DNA of 64,000 nucleotides from Monosporascus cannonballus (Eukaryota; Ascomycota; Sordariomycetes; Xylariales): positions 70,444-134,443 of the forward strand of contig QJNS01000172.1 in the NCBI GenBank assembly GCA_004154925.1, written 5' to 3'. Below, one piece after another: positions 11,264 through 21,726 of the stretch; position 1 is the stretch's first letter, and the number at the start of each line of letters is the position of its first letter. Made by a program: the position numbers and the translations under genes. The notes beneath the pieces are model-generated. The model worked only from the letters and a program-made list of their open reading frames with translations. It was not told the origin of the DNA and ran no database searches.

Positions 11264-12545
11264 TTGTCTCGACTCCAGCAACGGTGGACGATAGCCATCG
11301 CACCGAATCTACTTCCAAAACCGAACAACAAGGCCATATCAGTAACCGGCGTCGACGTCCTATTTTCTGCTTCGTCTTACTTGCCCCCCGACCGTCCCGT
11401 AACTCCTTCTCGTTTCGACAGAAGCCTCATCTGGGCTTCTTCGAGCCATTGGCCGATCAGATATCGTCATCCTCTAGCCTCGAATCCAGCGCATTCCGAA
11501 GCCCGGCCAAGTGCCACAGACGAAAAGTAGGCTGAGAAGCCAACGAAAACGGGGTGTCTTGGGATGACCGACTATTGATCTCTTGCAGACGCAGTCCAGG
11601 CCACGAGGTTGTCGAGAATGGTGTTTAGGGTGTGCTGCGGCTGCACTGCAACCCTACCGCTACCGCGTCTGGGGTTTTCAACCCAAAGATTTGGAGTTGC
11701 ATGCTCGGAGTCCATTATTGGGTTGACCACCTGCAACTTCGTCCTCGACCAGCCCGTAAATGTATTCTACTCATAATGAACACTACACCCGATGTGTCGA
11801 GTAATTTAAATGTGGCTTTAGTTCACAAATTATATCTTCATTTTGTAATTCGTCGATGGTTGATTCACGCCGTGTCACCGGTGCAGTCGTCTGAAATCCT
11901 TTCGTCGCCCTCGTGGACCAGACCCTAGAGAGGAGGGAGGGTAAGACGACCGTAAGCAGAAGCAGTAAATAAAACGATAGGCATTTCTATACAATATGTA
12001 CATATCCTTGGTTTGTAATTCGATGCGGATAAGAATTTGGAGAAAGCGGAACAGCGAGGCTGGTACCCTGAGGGCAGGTCTTCGTTGATATCGACTAGCT
12101 TTAGCCTGGTCCAACTTATGCCAAGGCACAGGGGAGCTGTCCGACGAAAGTTGTTATTCCGTACGGTAACTGCAGATTAAATAAAGCACTAACGTTAAAA
12201 AGCCATAGGAGACCGAGCATCACGCTGAAGTACTTGGTGGTGAGATAGGGGTTAAGGGGTACCCAGACGACCCACCCCCTATCTCTGCGTATAGACAATT
12301 GCGCATTTCCCAGCCTTCAAGGACTGGTCACTCAATACGAGATCTAATGGGAATTGAACATATCTTTAACAATATACGAAAGATAGGAGCGGAGCCATCG
12401 GCTTCTTTACATGCGCCGCGGCTCTGCTCTCCACGAAGTGCTACGAATTCCGGGTGTTACAACATATAGCATTCCCGTTTCCCAGCCCAGTCGTATACGC
12501 GCCCTGACGCAGGCTTGGGTACATTGTACACCAAGACGGCATCTT
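11264..12545. other. intergenic, no supported gene
   Basis: About 1.3 kb between the tannase relic and the monooxygenase stop. Only short unrelated frames are open (for example 11284-11535 plus and 12116-12298 minus) and none shows a domain. The stretch near 11,770-12,020 is AT-leaning. Confidence 0.5.
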
Positions 12546-14463
12546 CTAATAACCTAAAAGCTGGGCCTTGATCTGGAGTGCCACGATCCTTGAAAAGTAG
12601 CGGCACATGGCCAGATTACCTCCATGGAGCCAGAGCCCGGGGTGACCACTGCGCTTCCACATGGTCCTAGTCTCCCCCTCCTCGTCGAACCCCCACACGG
12701 TCTGTACCTTGCTCGCAACTTCGTCGCCGAAGATGGCCTCCGTCGCCGTCCGCATGTTCTGGTATCCGGTAGCGCACACGATCTCGTCGGCCTCGAGCTC
12801 GGTGCCGTCGTCAAGCCTCACGGCGCGCGCGAGGATCTCCCGCACACCGACCCCGTGCTTTACCTTGATCCTGCCGTCGGCGATGAGCTGCGAGGTCCCG
12901 ACGTCGATATAGTAGCCCCCCCCGCGCTGCAGGTACTTGAAAAATATCCCGGTCTTCATGGGACCGCGGTCCGTCTTGAACCCTGCGTCGTTGAGTCCCT
13001 TGAGCATCTTCCTGTCGCGCGCTTCCTGCAGCTCGTTGGCATCTGCGTGGTGGGCCTTGGCGACTTCGGACGGCAGGCTCCATACCAAGAGGTCCGCGTC
13101 CTCTGTCGGCGGGCCGTCCTCGCTGTATAGTTGACCCAGCAGGAGCTCCATTGCGGCCTTGCTGCTTATAACGGCCGTCGTGGAGCGCTGGATAATCGTT
13201 ACGTCGTACCCGTTCTCATAAAAGTCCTGCGAGATGTCAAGCGCAGAGTTGCACGATCCGATCACGACGGCCTTCCTGCCCTTCGCGTCCTTCTTGGCGC
13301 CGTTGAACTCGGATGAATGGCAGAGCACATCGCCCTTGAAATTCTCCATACCTTTAAACTGGGGATAGTTCTTCTTCCCGGAGTGTCCGGTTGATTGAAC
13401 GATGTGCTTTGGATGCATGGTGCGTGTCTCTTCGCGTCCATCTCTATGTCTCCTTTTGAGCACCACCGTCCATTCCTTCTTGCTGTCGTCCCAGGAGCTC
13501 GACTCAAGAGTTGTATTGTTCCACACGTTGAGCTCCAACATCTGTGCGTATGACTTCAAGAACTCCGCTAGTTTGTCCTTGGGGGTAAAGACTGGCCAGA
13601 ATTTGGGGAAGCTTATGTATGGCATATGGTCGTACCAGATCGGGTCATGGAGTACGAGTTGGTGATAACGGTTACGCCAGCTACCGCCGACCTCGTCATT
13701 TACATCTATTGTAAGAGCCGGGACCCCGAGCATCTTCAGGCGAGCGTGGACTGAGAGGCCTGCCTGGCCGGATCCTGTCATGCCACGTCAGAACCTAGTT
13801 GGGACCTGTCCAGAAGGGGGGTCATAGCTTACCTATTATTAACACATCCGGCTCACCATGCTCGAAGTTGTTTTCCTCCACTCTCCTGTCTAGCCAACTT
13901 TTCCTTCCGGCCAAGGCACCGTGTTCCACGCCGCTTGCTCGGTTGAGACCGAGTGGCTCTTCATGCCCTGATAGTCCGCCCATCGACGTGAAAAAAGTCC
14001 AGATTTTCCATTGGCCGGCGTCCTCCACTAGACGGACGATACCTCTGCCGGACCCTTGCTGCGTTGTGACGTTTGTGAAGAATTGTACCCCATTAACAGA
14101 ACCGTCACCCCGCAGTGGAGCCACCTGCGGAGCGTATGATGGGGATGACTCGTCCAGATCAATCTTAAGAAGATGGTGACCATTCTCTAGAAATGTTATT
14201 ATCTTGTCCTTCCCTTTGGCTGTTCGAAGGTCCCATGTCAGGCACAAGTGGTCTCGCCAGTACCCATTCTCAACGAACAGGTCCGCAATGGCTTTATGGT
14301 CCTTCCGCTCCAGCGACTGGTTGAAGTCACTCATGATCTTGGAAGCCACCGCTGCGGCGTCGACGGACTCGCTTGTCATCGTCGCGGGCCATTCCGCGAT
14401 CGGAATGTTCACAGAGCCGGGTACGACTCGCTCGCTGGGGGGAACTGCGTCTACTGCTGCCAT
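12546..14463 (-). CDS. FAD-dependent monooxygenase with N-terminal NTF2/SnoaL-like domain
   Basis: Flavin-containing monooxygenase, 619 aa, from exons 14463-13833 and 13774-12546 (minus). The 58-nt intron (GTAAGC...GACAG) is phase 1 and falls exactly inside the FAD dinucleotide-binding loop, rebuilding VLIIGSGQAG (GxGxxG, residues 211-216). An FMO-type signature FKGDVLCHSSEF (about 356-367) and the NADPH loop VVIGSCNSALD (about 381-391) follow; the usual GxGxSA reads G-S-C-N-S-A. The C-terminal ATGYQN box is also present. Residues about 25-150 form an NTF2/SnoaL-like domain. This fusion is common in fungal putative indole-pyruvate or dimethylaniline monooxygenase-like proteins. The reaction is NADPH-dependent oxygenation of a small organic substrate, identity unknown. 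Length is typical and no lesions are seen. Confidence 0.9.
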
Positions 14464-16039
14464 TTCTCCTTTTCGAGTGGTAATTCAAAACGGGAACAAA
14501 GTGTCTGAAGCTCAAAAGAAGTTGTTATTGACGTCCCGGAAGATCTGGAAAAGGAGACGCAAGCTGTATATATATCTACGTACGGTCACGTCGTTCGAGC
14601 AAGACCCCGCACGTTTCCTGAGTCCATTGTCACTTACACAACCCTCGGTCAAAGTTGGGCTCAGTCAGCGACTGCATATTCACCGCACGCAGGCCTTAGG
14701 GCCGCCAGATCGTACCCGTAGTGTAACACCCCGCATCCATGCTGCCGTATCCCCGAACTCTATTACCTAAGTACCTAGTACCGACCACAAGGAGATTGCT
14801 TAACAAGGCTAGCCTGCCTAACGCCGCGTCTCTTCCCTTTGACGCGAACCCGACCCCATGGGGGTTAGCCCCATAAACTTCCGACTCTACAGCTCATATG
14901 TGGATCACATTATCGCTCTATCGCCGTCACACCCAGCCAGTGCTGTGGAAGCAGATCTAGTCGAGTGAGCACTGGCGAAGGGCATATAGATACACGTGTA
15001 ATTCCAGGGCGCATGAGCCTCGAATTACCGAGGTCCCGTTCTCCCTCGCGCAATTGAGATGAAGTGTGAAATGACCCTGAGCCTGAAAAGCAATGTTGTG
15101 CCAAGACCTCAAAGGTTGAATTGTCCTTAATTGGATGCTTTTCCGGATCAAGGAGACAATTACGTAACTATCGAGCTAACAGCCGAGAACTGAAGGTTGG
15201 CATATATCGTCGTGCGGTTCGTGGTATTTCAGTAGATCCTCGATAGAATCTTTCAAAGGCCCATCTAAAGGTTTTGCATATTTAAGCTGCACAAACAGCG
15301 TATTATGAAAATTTTGTAAGAATTGGCCGGCGTACTGGGTTAGGGGGCGCGTGTAATCCATAACCGCTTTCTTGGGTGGTTTATTTAAGAGGGTAATAGA
15401 ATGCGATTGGGCGATTGCGAATTATAACCGGCCTACTGTTATGTACGGAGTAGCTCAGCAACAGAAGACAGCGGCCTGGTTCAAGAAGGTAGTCCTATTA
15501 GTATAAGAAGCCTTTGGCGGATTTCGGGGTTTGGTACGAGTAAGGTGACATCCGTTGATTTGCTAAACTCAAGTAGTTACGGACGATTTCCACGTTGAGA
15601 ATTGTTTTCAAGGCTTTCGAGATTTGGGGTTCGCAGCTGCACGAACTATACGAAGGATGGCGGGAAGCCTTACTTACGTGATTCGCCGCCACAATGTGAG
15701 ATTGGGGGATTTTGTAGGGCGCCTTGGCCTGCTGAGGCGCTAACACATCCGCAAACGCACACTAAAGCACGGATCGGGCATTAGGGTAGTCCGCATCCGC
15801 AGCCAAGGTGCATCCTCATGTTAGCCCGTGTAGGTCGATGACGCTACCTACCATACCTTTCCATACATATGAGAACTGTCTACCTCTTAATCAAGCCCAT
15901 TATTTGGTTTCTCGTTTTCTCAGGACACAAAACTCTTAAAGTAGTTATAACTTTTTTGGCTGGTCATTAGCTCATGCTTTGCCTAGGAGCTACTTCCATT
16001 TAGCTTATCCAATTTATCTATTTGTGAGACTGTGCCGTC
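14464..16039. other. intergenic, mostly empty
   Basis: About 1.6 kb between divergent monooxygenase and SEC14 genes, which must hold both promoters. The 15,150-15,760 part is AT-leaning and contains one orphan open frame listed separately. No RNA gene or repeat is recognised. Confidence 0.5.
15176..15361 (-). other. orphan open frame, possible gene relic
   Basis: A 61-codon ATG-to-stop frame whose product (starts MDYTRPLTQYAG, ends ICQPSVLGC) has a balanced, amphipathic composition unlike the random frames nearby. I recognise no family. It may be the last exon of a lost gene or chance. Confidence 0.15.
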
Positions 16040-17499
16040 ATGACGATACACCGGGTCCCAACCGCTGGGGCGGCTGGCGAAGGTTATCCAAACGGGCATC
16101 TGGGCCATCTGACGGAAAAGGAGGAGCAAGCCTTACGAGAGTTCAAGGAATCCCTTGAGGCAAAAGGTCTATACGAGCGAGGACCGCCAGCCTCTCACGA
16201 TGATCCTACGTTATTGTGCGTCCTGGTTTAAGCCTTTGCCGTCGTCCACTACTACTTCTATTCCGCTAACGGCAAGATCTACTCAGACGGTTTCTACGAG
16301 CGCGCAAATGGGTCGTGCAAGATGCGTACAAGCAATTCAGTGACACGGAGAATTTCCGCGGGGCCAATCAGATAGGGCTTCTCTATGACACGATGGACAT
16401 CGATTGTTACGAGGAGTCAAAAAAGCTCGTAGGTGACGTCCGCATCGTCTCTTGGCGTTCCCGAAACTCAGTTAATATGCCATAGTACCCACGGTGGACG
16501 GGTCGACGCGACAAGCGGTACTACTTTCACCTACTCATTTGCTCACATTCATTTGCTCACGTGTCGATGTAGTGGTATCCCAATCTACGTCTACCAGATC
16601 CGGCACCTTAACTCGCAAGCCGTAGCCGCGTATGAGAAGTCGAGCGAGACCTCATTCAGCAAAGCCAAGCCGGACGGGAGAACACCAGCCAAGTTGCTGC
16701 GGCTATTCGCGCTGTACGAGAATTTGACGCGCTTCGCCCAGCCGCTGTGCACCGAGTGCACCGATAGAGAATATCCTCAGACACCTATCACTCTGAGCAC
16801 AAACATCGTGGACATCTCACATGTCAGCTTGAGGATGTTCTGGAACCTTAAGGGACATATGCAGGTTGCTAGTGAACTCGCGACAGCCCATTACCCCGAG
16901 ACACTTGACCGTATGACCTAAATGCGAGATCACTTGATATATATATAAAAAAAAATGCGCTGCTGACACCAACGTTAGGTATTTTCATTATCGGCGCTCC
17001 ACATTACTTTGGGACGGTGTGGGGGTGGATAAAGCGCTGGTTCGATCCAGTCACCGTGTCCAAGATATTCATCCTCGGTCCTAGCGACGTTATTCCCGTC
17101 CTGACACAGTTCATGGACATTACGAGCATCCCCAAGATATATGGTGGGGAACTCGAATGGGCATTCTTCGACGACCCCGCTGTCGACGACGAGATTAACA
17201 GGATCTGCCACTTCGAGAATGGATACGAGACGTTCCCACCTGGACCATTGTACTGGAACGCGCTCGACGATGGAAAGCGGATGGAATGCTTGGCCGTCGG
17301 GACCAAGGACGGCAAAGACCGTAGGGAGCGCGTGTGCACCGTCACAAAAGCATTCCCACCTCAATCCGCCAACGGATCCGCCTTGGACGCTGAGAAAGTT
17401 GCGGAGAGGGGCTCTGCACCAGCTGTCACCGATGTTCCTACTGAGAAACTCGCAGTGCTCTCGGTTTCTGGTGAGGGAAAGCAGAATGGCACAGCTTAG
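16040..17499 (+). CDS. SEC14-like CRAL-TRIO lipid-transfer protein
   Basis: Phosphatidylinositol/phosphatidylcholine transfer protein of the SEC14 family, 402 aa. Five exons: 16040-16215, 16287-16428, 16486-16517, 16573-16910 and 16979-17499. All four introns (71, 57, 55, 68 nt) are GT-AG and in phase. The N-terminal CRAL-TRIO helices give LTEKEEQALREFKESLEAKG then TLLRFLRARKWVVQDA, split by intron 1. The lipid-binding domain (about 105-275) carries GIPIYVYQIRHL, the helix before IVDISHVSL, and FIIGAPHYFGTVW...VSKIFIL, the usual closing segment of the lipid pocket. The last about 75 residues are charged and low-complexity. Such proteins couple phosphoinositide supply to Golgi and plasma-membrane traffic. 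The 32-nt third exon is easy for automated gene finders to miss. Confidence 0.93.
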
Positions 17500-18005
17500 C
17501 TACCTCGGAAGACGGCGAGCGAGCCCATGCCTTCGAAATGGAAAAACTTAGGAGCAGGGGATCCGCTTCCTAGGCGGTCTAACGCGGCCATCTATAAGTA
17601 AACATAGAGCACATGTACATTGGCTATATGATTAGAATTCGGCGTTTGGGGAGAGACGTTTCTTGGGTAGCAGGGCCATGGAGCGCGGAAAGGCTTGATC
17701 GGCCCGCATCCACATTATGCATTATAGAATACCATATATCCTCGGAAAGAACTAAAAACCGGTCGGGGGCCATCTTTCTAAGGCTAAGCACCCCTTAGCA
17801 CCCCGCTCCCGTTGGCTATAACTGATAAGATGCTACGCCGCTCCGCCCCAATGCCTGCTTACGCCATGCGAAGCCGGTGTCTATTCTATATTGATACATC
17901 TAGTGCCGTTAAAAACCAACATTCCAGCTGGTCATCGCAACCAAACACCCTCTTCTATAACCGACTCGCGCTTAACATGTCACGCAGCACCGCGCTAGCC
18001 AACTA
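17500..18005. other. intergenic between convergent genes
   Basis: About 500 bp between the stops of the SEC14-like and MDP-1 genes. It should contain two 3' ends. No coding or RNA signal is seen. Confidence 0.55.
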
Positions 18006-18974
18006 CTACGCCTTGGGAGGCTCCTCGGGCAACCCGTTCCGCCTCCTCCACTCGCGGATCCCGCGCTCGACCTCGTCCCAGGTGACGCCGTCGCGCACGA
18101 GCCACATGGTGACGCCGAGGGTCTCGGTGTCGCGGTTGCGGCTCTCGTCGTCGAAGAACAGCATCTCGGTGAAGGGGACGCCCGTCCTCCGGTGCAGGGC
18201 CTCGAAGTGCCGGGTCTTGCTGCTCGGGTAGATCTCGAGCCCGGCGTCGAAGAACTCCAGGGCCCTGCGCGGTTTGTTGACATTACCGTCTTTCTTGCTG
18301 GTGTCGCCGCCGGCACTACCATCCGCACCGCCGCCGCTCCCGGTGGTGATGACGCTCGACTGTGCCGGCACGTGCAGCAGCTTCAGCATCTCGCGGCCGA
18401 GGTCGGGCGCGTGCGTGCGGCTCGCGACGCCGAGGCGCGCCCCCGCCCGCCGCAGGCCGTGCAGCACCGACGGCACGTCGCCGTAGAAGGCGAAGGTCTC
18501 GCCCGTGCGGTCGGCGCAGGCGCTGTGGTCCGCGTTCGCGCGCAGGGGCCCGCTCACGTGCGTGTCCACCCAGAACGGCCACAGCGTGTAGTCGAGGTCG
18601 AAGACGACGAGGCGCGGCAGCGGAAGGCCGTCGGAGAGGATGCCGGGGAGGGTGGACGTCGTGAGGGCCGCCGTCGCCGAGGAGGCGGACGAGGTCGTGC
18701 CTTGCTTTGTGAGCTTTTTAGGCATCTCGGTAGTCGGCTGCGGGGTGGCGAGGAGGCAAGCGACGAGGACTGCTGTCGCGGCTAGTGCTAGCACGCTGGA
18801 ACGGAGACGGGGTTCGACGCCGACGAGAATGTGGCTATGGTGCGCATGGACGGGATGTGGCATCCGGGACGGTAATCGCTTCCCACGGACCGATTCACCG
18901 ATAAGCGGATGGAGGGGCAGTGGAATTTTGGAGGGGCTTGCAGCTCGGAGTTCGGCAGCTAGGTCTGTGCGCAT
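18006..18974 (-). CDS. MDP1: magnesium-dependent phosphatase-1 (HAD superfamily)
   Basis: HAD-superfamily phosphatase of the MDP-1 type, 322 aa from the first ATG. The nucleophile motif VVFDLDYTLWPFW (Asp126, Asp128) is diagnostic. Motif II lies in GVASRTHAPDLG and the motif III region in LFFDDESRNRDTE (the acidic DD pair), both as in fungal MDP-1. The family acts on protein phosphotyrosine or on sugar phosphates/fructosamine phosphates in vitro. A Gly/Lys-rich insert (TTGSGGGADGS...) sits between motifs II and III. Start choice is open: the internal ATG at 18725 (MPKKLTKQG) matches the usual fungal N-terminus and would give 239 aa. The extra 83 residues include a hydrophobic stretch (about 60-77), which would be an anchor if translated. 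Very GC-rich, single exon. Confidence 0.85.
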   Translation of the reverse strand: MRTDLAAELRAASPSKIPLPLHPLIGESVRGKRLPSRMPHPVHAHHSHILVGVEPRLRSSVLALAATAVLVACLLATPQPTTEMPKKLTKQGTTSSASSATAALTTSTLPGILSDGLPLPRLVVFDLDYTLWPFWVDTHVSGPLRANADHSACADRTGETFAFYGDVPSVLHGLRRAGARLGVASRTHAPDLGREMLKLLHVPAQSSVITTGSGGGADGSAGGDTSKKDGNVNKPRRALEFFDAGLEIYPSSKTRHFEALHRRTGVPFTEMLFFDDESRNRDTETLGVTMWLVRDGVTWDEVERGIREWRRRNGLPEEPPKA

Positions 18975-19769
18975 GTGAGGAGAGGGGGGTTCGGGAAAGA
19001 CGTGGTGGGTCTTCCTATTCTTCCCAAGAATCAGATCTCTGCTGAATGGTGTGTGTGTTTGTGTGTGTGTGTGTGTATGCTGTTTCTATTTTTGTCCTTC
19101 TCCAAAGCCACCACCATGTGACAGATGCGGGATGGGGGTTTTATGAAAGCCATCCGGTAGAAGGGGGCTCTCTGCGGGAATAAATCTATAGCCGAGAAGA
19201 GAGGTTACATGAGCATTGGAAATGCGATTCTGGAACTTTGGATCGCTCCCCCTCGAATAACTCGCCATGGGTTCCCGCGGCCCATGCGGCTCTTACGTCA
19301 ATTGCATTATTCCTAGGCATGGCGTTGAAATCCCCTATCTTTTAAGCTCGCCGGCGGGAACCAATGCGAGCCTTGAATGGCTGTAGGGACTCACTATTAA
19401 TTGCCGAATCGCGTACGAGGACCGCCGCATGCGGGGGATGTGCGCATTGTGGAGTCCGATTGGGGATATGCTCCCCGGGGAGCTCTTCGTCTCTAACCAA
19501 TCTCGAGGGTTAATGATCCGCCGGCTGCACATGGCGTGTAGGTACGGGAACGCGGGTATGGGGAACCTTGGAAGTTTGCGGACTCCTCCACTCGCCCGCC
19601 CGATCCCGGCTGTGCCGTTCTATATCTATGTCAACTATGGCACGCAATCCCTGGCTGAAAATCACCCCGACTCGTTTGCAATTCTTTTGACTTCGTGAAT
19701 TTGGTTACGGGACATCAGCCGGGACAGACCTGATTTGCACAGTCCAAGAGAGCAGAAGAAGTGCGCAGC
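18975..19769. other. intergenic between divergent MDP-1 and dioxygenase genes
   Basis: About 800 bp carrying both promoters; contains a GT microsatellite listed separately. No supported gene. Confidence 0.5.
19049..19076. repeat. GT/AC dinucleotide microsatellite
   Basis: About 28 bases of GT repeats with one TTT interruption, lying about 75-100 bp upstream of the MDP-1 start (AC repeats on the coding strand). Confidence 0.9.
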
Positions 19770-20982
19770 ATGGCGGACGAAGCTCCCCCAAGGATTACGC
19801 TCAAGCGGATAGCGCATGCGTACTACAAGTATGTCGACTTTGATAAGGCGCTCCAATTCCTGAACGACTTCGGCTTCCAGGAGCAGAAGAGGGTGTCTGA
19901 CGGCAAGATATACTTTCGGGGATACGGGACGGAGCCGTGGGTCGTCTGCGCCATCAAAGCCGAAAAGAATGAGTTTGGAGGCGTTGGTTTCGTCGTCGAG
20001 TCCGAAGAGGACCTCCAGCTCGCCTCCGAGACGCTTCCCAAGGCGACCAAGATCTACGAACTGGAAGACGCCCCCGGCAAGGGCAAGTGTGTGACGTTCT
20101 ACGACCCCGTCGACGGCTACCCCTTCCACTTAGTCTACGGACAGGAGTCCGCCCAGATGTTAGATATTCCGTTGCCACATGAAGCGGTGAACTACGTGAG
20201 CGCCTCCGTAGATACCCCGGCGGGTTGCCGTTTGAGTGGACCCAGGTCGTTGACAGCAATTCTAGCCCACGGAAAAGAACAGACCCGTCAACAAATTCCA
20301 GCGTTTCCAGAAGCGACCGGCGCCCGTGCACAAGCTGGGCCACTTCGGCGTCTGTACGACGAACTATGACAAGGCGTTCGAGTTCTACAGGACGCGGTTC
20401 AACTTCATACCGAGCGACGTAGGCAACCTCCACATCCCCCTGTAATTAGTTACCTTCCTCGGACCGCAGCTCACCTCAACCCCTTATATACAGATCATAC
20501 ACGACGAGAACGGCGTCGACATCAGCGTGTTCTGGCGACTGGACCGGGGTAAGGAGGAGGTCGACCACCACTGCTTCTTCTTCTACCAAGGCCCCGAGTT
20601 CCACGTCCACCACTCCTCGTACGAGACGCACGACTTCGACACCCAGGTTCTCGGCCACGACTGGCTGCGGGAGAAGGGGTACAGGAACTGCTGGGGCGTC
20701 GGCAGACACGTGCTGGGGAGTCAGATCTTCGATTACTGGTACGAAGCTCGCCCGTATCCCTCATACCCACGGCACCACCCTTTACTGGGGAATCTTTTTG
20801 GTCTTTGAGCGTCTTTATGGCTAATGATACGTTTGTTTAGGTTCGATCCCGCGGGCTTCATCATGGAACACTACGTGGACGGAGACCTGGTCGACGCCAC
20901 AGAGCCCCCCCACCGGTCAAAATCCGGGCCGGGCAGCCTCCACGTCTGGGGACCCGATGTCCCGTCTGATTTCTTGCAGTAA
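19770..20982 (+). CDS. extradiol ring-cleavage dioxygenase-like protein (VOC superfamily)
   Basis: Two-domain vicinal-oxygen-chelate protein, 321 aa, like fungal catechol/2,3-dihydroxybiphenyl-type extradiol dioxygenases. Exons 19770-20195, 20266-20418, 20494-20738 and 20841-20982; introns of 70, 75 and 102 nt, all GT-AG and in phase. The metal ligands fit the family: His168 in HKLGHFGV, His232/233 in FHVHHSSYE, and Glu284 in FIMEHYVDGD. An additional HH pair (VDHHCFFF) sits just before. The first VOC unit (about 10-135) lacks this metal set, as is usual. The C-terminal HVWGPDVPSDFLQ ends like fungal homologues. Predicted role is Fe(II)-dependent cleavage of a catecholic ring, but substrate is unproven. 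ATG at 19770 is the first ATG. It converges with the deuterolysin gene. Confidence 0.88.
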
Positions 20983-21726
20983 TGGGCAAGCAAAATACGA
21001 TGTGCATGTGTTGGAGTTGGCAAGCGTAATGCCCATGATGTGTTTATGGCTCTCTTGTATTCTTAGATGCGTATGTGCCGAGCAATGTGCATGGCTGCTT
21101 CTGATTTATCCTTTGTAATAAATGCTAGTATTGTTGTACCTATTATCTCAATCCTGATCCAACCTAACCACGTATGGAAAGAAATAACTATATTAAGGCT
21201 GCAAGGATACCTAGCATTGATTGGTGTATTTGTGGCATATCTGGAAGGACGAGCCAAGGACTGGAACTCAGAAAAGGGGGGGCGTGGTCAACTCGTGGGT
21301 AGATGCTGCTAAATTACTTGCGCCCCGTAGATCTAGATTCTCTTTAGAACAACTTATATCCTACTAGTCATTAGGAGCACAACATTTTGAAAGCCACCAT
21401 TATCCTCGTCTTTTTCAGCTAAATTAACTTCAGGACGCTAAATATCTACAGCCGCAGCTTCGAGCTTATTATCTTGAGCTTTGTGGCCTGTTTTCCATTT
21501 GGCACCACGTGCGTACGGTTTTCAGAATTTCGCCCTCCTCGAACAGGCTACACTTGTGATTGGCAAATCGTCGTTTCCCCTTTCCTGCGAGAGTCCTTCT
21601 AGTAACGCGACGGAAATAAAGCCGACAAGCATTACCAGCACCTTCAGGTCCAGCATTTCTTAGCCGGCAGGCAGCACTTCGACAAGGTGCTCGCAACATC
21701 CATTCGGATAGCTTCCAGAGCTCGTA
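20983..21726. other. intergenic between convergent genes
   Basis: About 740 bp between the dioxygenase and deuterolysin stops, AT-leaning around 21,060-21,220. No supported gene or RNA. Confidence 0.5.

Noticed and set aside
14722..14734. TGTAACACCCCGC, also found exactly at 32048-32060, resembling an LTR start
   Set aside because: Only 13 bases are shared; no matching LTR end, internal domain or target duplication was found at either place.
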